Below are positions 6,459 to 12,603 of a DNA stretch of 12,603 nt, in pieces. The DNA lies in contig JBBRMT010000133.1 in NCBI GenBank assembly GCA_038230695.1, positions 1 through 12,603 of the forward strand, given 5' to 3'. Both the position numbers and the translations under genes were made by a program. Numbering within the stretch: position 1 is the stretch's first letter; each line of letters opens with the position of its first letter. The notes beneath the pieces are model-generated. The model was not told where the DNA came from, did not search any database, and saw only the letters and a list, made by a program, of their open reading frames with translations. Origin of the DNA: QHBQ01 sp038230695 (GTDB taxonomy: Bacteria; Chloroflexota; Chloroflexia; QHBQ01).

Positions 6459-6478
6459 TTCAAGACAGTCGCCGCTCG
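6439..6478. terminator. Hairpin between convergent genes
   Basis: CGAGCGGCGAC (6439-6449) is the exact reverse complement of GTCGCCGCTCG (6468-6478), with an 18-base loop. In the minus-strand reading the stem is followed by TTTGTGTCT, a weak T-rich tail, so it most likely ends the lexA transcript. No T-run follows it on the plus strand. The left arm lies inside the last codons of the plus-strand gene, whose stop codon is in the loop. Confidence 0.5.
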
Positions 6479-6505
6479 ATGTAGTTAGCTCCCAAAACTC
6501 AAACC

Positions 6506-7189
6506 TCAGAACACCTGGCGGATGACCGCCACCACTCGGCCCTGTATTCGTAGGTTAGCTTCATCGGTGTAGATGGGCTTCATGGTGGCGTTGGCTGGTT
6601 GCAGTCTAATTCGCCCGCCCTGCTCGCGGTAGATGCGCTTTAGCGTGGTCGCCTTCTCATCTTCCAGCCATGCAGCGATGGTCTCGCCATCCTCGGCGGT
6701 GTCCTGGCTGTGCATCACCACCAGATCGCCGTCGCTGATCAGATCCTCAATCATGGAATGCCCCTTGACCCGCAGCACGAACAGGCCATCCTGCTTACCG
6801 GCGTAGCGACCTACCATGTCGGGGGTAATCTCGATGGTTTCAGCGCGATCATCCAACCGCCCGGCCTGGAGTTCGTCGAACACCGGGATTGGCTGCCCAG
6901 CGGCGATTGACCCCGCTACCGGCAGCATCAGTACACTGGGATAAGGTAGATGCCCATGTGACTGCTCCTGCTCGATCAGCTCGATGGTGCGTGACACATT
7001 CCTGGCACGGCGGATCAGGCCGCGCTTCACCAACTCTTTGAGGTTGTAGTCCACCACTGAGGTCGAGGAGATGGTCAGCGCCGCCTGAATGTCGCGGATG
7101 CTGGGCGAGTAATTGTACTCCTCTTTGAAGTCGCGGATGTAGGTCAGTATTTTCTCTTGCCTGAGCGATGGGTATTCTAGCTTACGCAT
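6506..7189 (-). CDS. lexA: LexA-type repressor (S24 self-cleaving)
   Basis: The start is ATG at 7189, with AAAGAGG (plus-strand 7197-7203) 7 bases upstream. ATG 7213 would add eight residues but has no such site. The 227-residue protein has an N-terminal winged helix-turn-helix (SPSIRDIQAALTISSTSVVD, then LKELVKRGLIRRARNVSRTI, about 29-69). The S24 domain follows. An Ala-Gly cleavage site lies at A97-G98 (GSIAAGQP), the serine is S145 in VKGHSMIEDL and the lysine is K184 in EKATTLKRIY, so all self-cleavage residues are present. LexA represses SOS genes until RecA filaments trigger cleavage. Its own promoter carries LexA-box-like sites, consistent with autoregulation. It is downstream of, and co-directional with, the KAP and methyltransferase genes. 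It could be the host SOS regulator or an element-borne copy. Confidence 0.9.
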   Translation of the reverse strand: MRKLEYPSLRQEKILTYIRDFKEEYNYSPSIRDIQAALTISSTSVVDYNLKELVKRGLIRRARNVSRTIELIEQEQSHGHLPYPSVLMLPVAGSIAAGQPIPVFDELQAGRLDDRAETIEITPDMVGRYAGKQDGLFVLRVKGHSMIEDLISDGDLVVMHSQDTAEDGETIAAWLEDEKATTLKRIYREQGGRIRLQPANATMKPIYTDEANLRIQGRVVAVIRQVF

Positions 7190-7214
7190 GGTTATGCCTC
7201 TTTCTATTGACATA

Positions 7215-7244
7215 AGTGTAACCTAGAACGGGTGTGCTTGTCAA
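7215..7244 (-). promoter_or_regulatory. lexA promoter
   Basis: On the minus strand, TTGACA (plus-strand 7239-7244) is a perfect -35. It is followed after 18 bases by TACACT (plus-strand 7215-7220), a four of six -10. Transcription would start near 7208, about 19 bases before the chosen ATG. The spacer contains a LexA-box-like site. Confidence 0.6.
7226..7237 (+). promoter_or_regulatory. LexA-box-like site within the lexA promoter
   Basis: GAACGGGTGTGC resembles the Gram-positive (DinR) LexA box GAACRNRYGTTY, differing by a G for T in the right half. It lies between the -35 and -10 elements, where a bound repressor would block polymerase. Confidence 0.5.
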
Positions 7245-7248
7245 TCTG

Positions 7249-7260
7249 GCACAAGCGTTC
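7249..7260 (-). promoter_or_regulatory. Second LexA-box-like site upstream of the lexA promoter
   Basis: Read on the minus strand this is GAACGCTTGTGC. It shares GAACGNNTGTGC with the first site but is in the opposite orientation, so the two sites form an outer inverted repeat around the -35 region (AGAACG facing CGTTCT). Confidence 0.45.
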
Positions 7261-7302
7261 TATATGCGTGTATCCTTTGGCCGAATCAATAGGTAGTGAA
7301 CA

Positions 7303-8817
7303 CTACACAGGTGTATCGGATAGCTGTTTATCACCGGCTACCCTCAAGTCCGTACCTTGCTCCGATACTTCGCTCATCGTGGTTGCCACATAGGCGTTCA
7401 GCCAATCGCGCACGCTGTAACCGGCGCTGACTAGCTGAGTGAAGAAGGCCGTAACCTGGGTGGCATCGTGTTCGCGCTGACCGGCCATGTATGCCAGGAA
7501 GTCAGGGGCAGCGACGTTCGGCTGGTCCAGAGTCATGTTTTCACGGGCAGGATCGGCCAGCCAGTTGTAGAATGTTCGCGCCAGGCTGTAGTCGTACTGG
7601 TAGAGGATGGTGAGGGCAAGTAGGCGGTAAGCATCGTCGACAGAGATGCTGCCGTGCGCTTTGGTCAGCAGAAAGTGGCTGAACTCGAAGTTGAGCAGAA
7701 TACGCTTGACGTTACGAATGTTGCTGCCAACTGCGGGGAAGATACGCATCATGGTGTAGTAAGGCGCGGCTTGCACCTCTGCCACGGGCGTATCCCTTGC
7801 CAACCCGACAGCATTGCGGAAAGTCGGATAACCAAGCATCATCGCCGCGAGATTGCTTCCCTGCAACTGTGGCACGTTGTACTGAATCTTTACGATTTTG
7901 TCGAGGTAGTTCTTGCCATCGGCAGCACTGATTGAATCGCCAAATTTCTGCTTAAGTCCGTTCTGGATAATGCTCAGGTCGGCGGCGAGGATGAAGATTA
8001 TCCCAGCTACATCGAGGAACACTTTGATCTTCTCGGTAATCTCCACCGCCTCCACCGGCGCAATGCGGTCAAGATCGTCAACGATGATAATCAGCCGGTT
8101 GCTAAGAGGTGCGGGCGCAGCATCCAGCTTAAGCAGTTCGGCGACCAACTGCTGGAAGTCATCCTTGAAGCCTGAGAGCTTGCCCACCTGCTCATGGGCG
8201 GCTTCACCTAGCGCCGCGCCCACTGCCGCGCTGCTCACCGGCGTGACTATCGGTACCACTACCTGAGCCACGTCCTTCGCTTTCTGCTTTGCTCCCTCCA
8301 TCATGCTGCCAAGATTGTCTATAATTCTGCCACCCAGGCCCTTGTCGTCGTGCTTACGGGCGGCAAGATAGTCGCGGATAACCTGCACCGTATAAACAGG
8401 CAGCAGATAATCTACCGTGTAGCTGCTTTGGGCGAAGACCCAGGAGTTGAACTTCAGCACATATACGCGATTGATGCCCCGGCCGCCAGTGTGTTGGTAG
8501 CAGGTCAGCTTGCCAGCCAGGCTGTTATCCTTGAGGCTAACCCCGGCCATTGTGTCTACATTTTCGCCCAGCTTTGCCTCGAACAGATTGATGAAGCTGG
8601 ACTTGCCGCTGCCCCAGTCGCCCTGGATGCCGACGGTAAGCGGAGTCTCGGCCACCTGGGCCAGATACTCGCCCAGCACCTCCGCCCGCTCACTCCAACC
8701 CAGGGTATCGTTAGCTGACGCAACGATTTCACGATCATAGTTAATGGGCTTCGGGCCGCTGCTCGCTACCGGCGCGGCGGCTGGTGAAGTCCATGCTCCC
8801 TTGTTGCCTGGTATCAT
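7303..8817 (-). CDS. KAP-family P-loop NTPase
   Basis: The start is ATG at 8817 with AAGGAG 7-8 bases upstream on the minus strand. The 504-residue protein has Walker A GIQGDWGSGKSS (63-74, K72) and Walker B RLIIIVDDLDR (241-251). KAP hallmarks are also present: VLKFNSWVF (120-128), YLDKIVKIQYNVP (304-316) and NIRNVKRILLNF (366-377). Between the Walker motifs, residues of about 183-207 (VAQVVVPIVTPVSSAAVGAA) form a mildly hydrophobic stretch where many KAP proteins carry membrane segments, so weak membrane association is possible. KAP NTPases include phage-exclusion proteins such as PifA of the F plasmid. The gene follows the methyltransferase gene after 90 bases, in which I see a TTGACG but no convincing -10, so co-transcription is likely. 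Confidence 0.88.
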   Translation of the reverse strand: MIPGNKGAWTSPAAAPVASSGPKPINYDREIVASANDTLGWSERAEVLGEYLAQVAETPLTVGIQGDWGSGKSSFINLFEAKLGENVDTMAGVSLKDNSLAGKLTCYQHTGGRGINRVYVLKFNSWVFAQSSYTVDYLLPVYTVQVIRDYLAARKHDDKGLGGRIIDNLGSMMEGAKQKAKDVAQVVVPIVTPVSSAAVGAALGEAAHEQVGKLSGFKDDFQQLVAELLKLDAAPAPLSNRLIIIVDDLDRIAPVEAVEITEKIKVFLDVAGIIFILAADLSIIQNGLKQKFGDSISAADGKNYLDKIVKIQYNVPQLQGSNLAAMMLGYPTFRNAVGLARDTPVAEVQAAPYYTMMRIFPAVGSNIRNVKRILLNFEFSHFLLTKAHGSISVDDAYRLLALTILYQYDYSLARTFYNWLADPARENMTLDQPNVAAPDFLAYMAGQREHDATQVTAFFTQLVSAGYSVRDWLNAYVATTMSEVSEQGTDLRVAGDKQLSDTPV

Positions 8818-8907
8818 TGTTTAGCTCCTTGCCTAAACCACGCTCCTGCACCAGCTTTGCCCATGACTAGCCAGAGCAAATTCGTCTTCCGCGTCAAGTC
8901 CTATATC

Positions 8908-11900
8908 CTAAACCAGTCCCAGTGAGACGCGCTCGGGGTGGTAGCCAATGCCAGCAGGCCGAGGGTTGCTCTGCTCTACCAGATGGATGTTGGCATCGCT
9001 CAGTTGGTAGAGAGTATAGACGGCATAATCTATCAGCCAGTCGGCCAGCGCAATCTCCCGCTCAAGTGGGCGGATTACGTTTAGCGAGTCGTCAAAGTTC
9101 TGCTGCCACTGGCGACGGGTACGGTCACGGCTGAAGTCTATCCCCCCCTGCTTCAGCACTCTGGGGTTTTTGTTCAGCGCCGCGATGAATGCGGCGAAGT
9201 CGGCACGGGCATAGTTGCGGAGCGCATCCTTGCCGGTAAGCTGCTCGATGCTCACCCCTAGCTCGGCCTCACGCGCCGTGAGAAAGCGGCGCTGCTCGTC
9301 CTGTAGCTGACGGTGCCAGTCCAACTGTATCGTCGCAAGCTCTGCCAGTAGCGCAGCCGGCACATCAGCAGGCTGGTCGCGCAGCCAGCGATATAGCGCA
9401 ATCGGCGCTTGTACGTCGCCTCCACGCCAGGCATCGTGCAGCTTGTGGCCCTCGGCCAGCCGCCCCGCCACCTCCCCTACCGCTGTAGTCTGTGTTGGTG
9501 TAACGATAGGGATACGCTCCATGTAGATGCTGAACTGTCGGTATGTGTCGCCTTGATAAACAGCAGCAGTATGCGAAATGTAGAACCAGATTAGCCGTGA
9601 GTTAAGCAATGCCAATAGATACGTGTTGTTAACTGGTATGATGTAAGTTGTGTTTCCTGCGTATGCGCCTGTTTCATCCAACGTAAAGCGGCTACCAGAA
9701 GCTAGGTCGGGATACATGATTTTAGGCCGCTCAAAATCATCGTAATAGTCACAAGCACGAAGCTCCCACCAATGCTCGCCTTTGTCAGTTCGGTGTTCAA
9801 GTTCAGCTTGGTACTGCGATAGATGACGCAAGACAGCAGGATAGTCGCCGATTGGTACACCAATTTTTGTGAGGATGAGGTGCTTGTTGCTAACAGCAGT
9901 GTAGTAACGGCGCGAATCAATGCCATCAAGAAACGGCTTGATAATCTCCGTTGAACGAATATCCTCTTTTATCAGCCGGTCGCGAGTGGCAGCATCAATT
10001 ACAAAGGCTTTAATAAAGCCTGTTTTTATGCCTAGCTCTATAGGAGCATTGGTATACTCCCCCAGCGCCTTGCCCACGCTCTCCATGTGCGCCAGCAAGT
10101 CGGTATCCGCCGCCGCGCCCAGTGACCAACCAGCGGCAGCAAAGGCCGCGCCATTCTGCGGCAAGTTGGCACCTCGCTGCCCTACCATTGAGCTCATATC
10201 AGTGGCATCAGTTGGTAGTGTGTCGAATTGGGCGGTGAGCACCTGATGCCCGCTACTTGCTGGACCTCTCCGTATTATATATATCGCGGGATAGGTGGTC
10301 GCTTCCTCGAACACCGGCAAGTCGCCGAAGTCCAAAACCTGGGCAATGGTGAAGCCGCTCAAATGCTGGCGCAGCTTTGCGCCGTAACCGGCCCGCATGA
10401 ACTTGTTGGCGGCGATGTAACCAAGCCAGCCGCCGCGCCGCAGCAGTTCCAGCCCTCGCTGAAAGAAGTACACGTACAGATCGGCCACGCTGTTGAACAC
10501 TTCGGGATAAAGCGCGGCCAGCGCTGACTTCTGCTCGGCCAGTCGCTCCTGACGCACATACGGCGGATTGCCAATCACCGCGTCGAAGCCTTCAGCCGCG
10601 CCACCATCGAACACGTCGGGGAACTCCAGCCGCCAGTGAAAGGCGCGACGGGCGCGAGCAATGGCGGCCGCCTGCTCGAGGTCGGCGCTGAAGTGCGCCC
10701 GCCACGCTGCCTCATCACCCAGCGCTTGGCTGGCGTTGATGTACTCTCCATCACTTATGTTGACCCCAAAATATGGGGTCAGCCACACATCGGCAAGAGC
10801 GCGGTAGTGGTCGGTGAGACTCTGCACTTCGCTATAAGCGGCATCCTTCGCCTGCACCTGGGCGGCGGTGTCACCAGGTAGTGCAGCTAGCGCGGTTAGC
10901 CGCGCCGTCAGCTTAGCTGCCTGCGCTTGCCAGGCGTGCTGGAATAGCGGCAGCGGTCTGCTTTTGCCAGCCTTACCCTTCAACCGAGGTAGGTCGGCCA
11001 ATAGTGCGAAATCAAGCGGCGCTCCCAGCAGGCTGTTGCCCGTCTTCAGGTGATGGTCGAGGAAGGTCAATGCTTTATCCCGGCTGAGGGTGTAAATCCA
11101 GAGCGTCAGCTTCGCCAGCTCCACCGCCAGCGGGTTCACATCCACGCCGTAGATACAGCGCTCAGCCAGCAGCCGCGCGGAGCGCGAAATATCCTCGTCA
11201 CTGACCGCCGCCTGGGCTACCAGTTGAGCAATTGTAGCATCGTACTCGTCATCATTCATCCCAGGGGTCATCGGGATGGTGGCGCGTATGGCGGCTTCTT
11301 TGCTGGCCTGAGCGTGGCGGCTTGCCAGCAGATGCAGGGCAGTAAGCAGAAAGTGTCCACTACCCATGGCCGGGTCAACTACCTTCAGCCGGGCAATCTC
11401 CGCCGCCGACTTGCCTGCACAGAGTGGGTCAACAGTTGCGGCCACGATATAATCAACAATGTAATCAGGGGTGTAATAGCTGCCGGTATTGTGCCGTTCG
11501 CTGCCACCTTCCGCGCTCCGCAGGCGCAACTCGCCGTCTTGCTCCACCAACTGCTGCTCCAGGAGACCCTCATAGATGCTGCCCAGGTGGCGGGGCTGCA
11601 ACTCCCGATAGTCCACTTTGCTCTTTACCCTGCCCTCGCTGATACGGGCCAGCTTATCGAGCGCCAGAGCAAGGTAGCGGTCCGGCACAGCGGCGCCAGC
11701 GATGCGCTCCGGCTTGAACAAACCGCCATTGTATGCGTAGATACCGGCGCCAGGGTTGCCCTCGTTCAGCGCGGTGAAGAAGTCGAGCAACCGATGCCAG
11801 TAGCCGAGGTCACCCCCGTCGCTGCCCAGGTGGATGGCGGGGTCGTCCAGCTTACTGAGCAGTTCGTCTTGCAGGTTGCTGAAGCCGTACAGCCGCCGGT

Positions 11901-12603
11901 AAGTGGGGTTATCCAGGGGCAAAATCCCCCTGTCCTCGGCGAACTTGATGAAAAGCAGGCGATAGAGGATGATGGTAGCATGGTCATACACCTCGACTAG
12001 CGGCGTACCAGGGTTGGCAGCATGGATGCCTCGCGCCAATTCTTCGACAACCGCGAACGCCTGCCGTCGCAGGCTGCGTTGCAGGCCGATGGCGTGCTGT
12101 TCGCTGCCCGCCCTCACTACATCCAGGAAGCTGCGCCGGTCGAAGCGGTCAAAGGCGGCGGCGCGGAAGAAGGCATAGAACCAGGTGAATGCAGCAGCCC
12201 GCTCATCGTGGTCAGCAATTGCCAGAATCGCGGCCAGGTTAACCTCGAAGTAGACATCAGTACGCAGTGGATCGGTACGCTGGTAGATGCGCCAGCGTGC
12301 GCCATCGGTGAGGATACCCCAGGGCAGGCTGGTATAGTGCAGGTAGTTGGCAATCTGATAGCTGGGGTTGGTGTTGCTACTCTCTTTGGTGTCAAGATTA
12401 GCCCCGCGATGCTCCACTTCTATGACAGTGAACGCCTCGCGGTAGCGGTCGCGGCTGGGCTGGCTCTTGTTGGCCGTAAAGCGGGCTGCGGCCTGCTCGC
12501 CGCCAAAGAGGGTAATATCCACCTTCATTGGCGCCTGGCCTTCACGCTTGACCTGGCTCTGGCCCGATACGCTCAGGCCCAGCAGAACACAAACTTGCTT
12601 CAC
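8908..12603 (-). CDS. Eco57I-type DNA methyltransferase with N-terminal nuclease-like and C-terminal recognition domains (5' end outside the window)
   Basis: The 1231 visible residues lack the true N-terminus, because the frame is open at 12603. Residue numbers here count from that edge. Residues of about 27-110 resemble the PD-(D/E)xK domain that heads type IIG enzymes: VDITLFG (D29), TVIEVEHRG (59-67), then NYLHYTSLPWGILTDGARWR. The position that is normally Lys in E-x-K appears as E64. The methyltransferase core has motif I VVDPAMGSGHFL (408-419), YGVDVNP (485-491) and motif IV NPPY (679-682), which fits N6-adenine methylation. The end (about 850-1080) resembles a TaqI-like target-recognition domain, followed by a helical tail. 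If the nuclease part is dead, the protein would methylate only, or rely on a partner such as the KAP NTPase encoded downstream. Confidence 0.88.
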   Translation of the reverse strand: MKQVCVLLGLSVSGQSQVKREGQAPMKVDITLFGGEQAAARFTANKSQPSRDRYREAFTVIEVEHRGANLDTKESSNTNPSYQIANYLHYTSLPWGILTDGARWRIYQRTDPLRTDVYFEVNLAAILAIADHDERAAAFTWFYAFFRAAAFDRFDRRSFLDVVRAGSEQHAIGLQRSLRRQAFAVVEELARGIHAANPGTPLVEVYDHATIILYRLLFIKFAEDRGILPLDNPTYRRLYGFSNLQDELLSKLDDPAIHLGSDGGDLGYWHRLLDFFTALNEGNPGAGIYAYNGGLFKPERIAGAAVPDRYLALALDKLARISEGRVKSKVDYRELQPRHLGSIYEGLLEQQLVEQDGELRLRSAEGGSERHNTGSYYTPDYIVDYIVAATVDPLCAGKSAAEIARLKVVDPAMGSGHFLLTALHLLASRHAQASKEAAIRATIPMTPGMNDDEYDATIAQLVAQAAVSDEDISRSARLLAERCIYGVDVNPLAVELAKLTLWIYTLSRDKALTFLDHHLKTGNSLLGAPLDFALLADLPRLKGKAGKSRPLPLFQHAWQAQAAKLTARLTALAALPGDTAAQVQAKDAAYSEVQSLTDHYRALADVWLTPYFGVNISDGEYINASQALGDEAAWRAHFSADLEQAAAIARARRAFHWRLEFPDVFDGGAAEGFDAVIGNPPYVRQERLAEQKSALAALYPEVFNSVADLYVYFFQRGLELLRRGGWLGYIAANKFMRAGYGAKLRQHLSGFTIAQVLDFGDLPVFEEATTYPAIYIIRRGPASSGHQVLTAQFDTLPTDATDMSSMVGQRGANLPQNGAAFAAAGWSLGAAADTDLLAHMESVGKALGEYTNAPIELGIKTGFIKAFVIDAATRDRLIKEDIRSTEIIKPFLDGIDSRRYYTAVSNKHLILTKIGVPIGDYPAVLRHLSQYQAELEHRTDKGEHWWELRACDYYDDFERPKIMYPDLASGSRFTLDETGAYAGNTTYIIPVNNTYLLALLNSRLIWFYISHTAAVYQGDTYRQFSIYMERIPIVTPTQTTAVGEVAGRLAEGHKLHDAWRGGDVQAPIALYRWLRDQPADVPAALLAELATIQLDWHRQLQDEQRRFLTAREAELGVSIEQLTGKDALRNYARADFAAFIAALNKNPRVLKQGGIDFSRDRTRRQWQQNFDDSLNVIRPLEREIALADWLIDYAVYTLYQLSDANIHLVEQSNPRPAGIGYHPERVSLGLV

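Noticed and set aside
7293..7306. 14-bp palindrome GTAGTG-AA-CACTAC at the end of the KAP gene
   Set aside because: Short and single, with a 2-base loop and no T-run on either side. It may be chance, and neither a terminator nor an operator role can be supported.
7654..7935. 93-codon plus-strand open frame
   Set aside because: Antisense to the KAP NTPase gene, within its conserved NIRNVKR region.
8818..8907. Separate promoter for the KAP gene
   Set aside because: A TTGACG is present on the minus strand, but no hexamer resembling a -10 lies 16-18 bases away, so co-transcription with the upstream gene is simpler.
11050..12000. 316-codon plus-strand open frame
   Set aside because: It lies entirely antisense to the methyltransferase gene, whose motifs (NPPY, PAMGSG) and family resemblance are clear. 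Long antisense frames are common in high-GC coding DNA.
12526..12528. Internal ATG as a start for the methyltransferase gene
   Set aside because: The frame is open to the window edge and the residues before this Met continue the nuclease-like domain, so the true start is probably outside. A GAAGG 10 bases upstream of this ATG keeps it as a weak alternative.

Overview
The window is high-GC bacterial DNA with dense, mostly gap-free coding and frequent GTG/TTG starts. It carries no rRNA, tRNA or housekeeping operon that I can see. The style of several proteins (a proline-rich single-pass membrane protein with a VGHN-type domain, a glucosaminidase-like protein, a DinR-type LexA site) suggests Chloroflexota. 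That assignment is an inference from sequence style, not a proof. The content looks like an accessory island or plasmid segment rather than core chromosome.

Left part (1-6458, almost all + strand). At the edge sits the 5' end of an IS630-type transposase on the minus strand with its own strong promoter (1-118). It abuts a short doubtful ORF. Next comes a tightly packed run: a single-pass membrane protein (448), an unrecognised cytoplasmic protein (1311) and a membrane-anchored glucosaminidase/lysozyme-like protein (2179). These three look like one envelope-facing operon. An AT-rich heptanucleotide repeat (3035-3090) separates them from a second run: a small His/Cys-cluster protein (3111), two mutually similar helical-repeat proteins (3556 and 4209) and a small winged-helix protein (4679). 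A third unit starts behind two palindromes spaced 42 bp apart (4976-5048). It encodes a P22_AR_N-type antirepressor (5062) and a protein made of two copies of one winged-helix-like domain (5949).

Right part (6506-12603, all - strand). The order of transcription is a large Eco57I-type methyltransferase with an N-terminal nuclease-like domain (runs off the window at 12603), a KAP-family P-loop NTPase (7303-8817), and a LexA-type S24 repressor (6506-7189). The LexA promoter contains two inverted LexA-box-like sites. A hairpin between the converging gene sets probably ends transcription of lexA.

The most interesting reading is a candidate defence-type module (methyltransferase/nuclease-like protein plus KAP NTPase) next to a damage-responsive repressor, and facing a unit that encodes a phage-type antirepressor. 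The nuclease-like domain appears to have Glu where the catalytic Lys is expected. The functional link between these genes is inference from gene order only.
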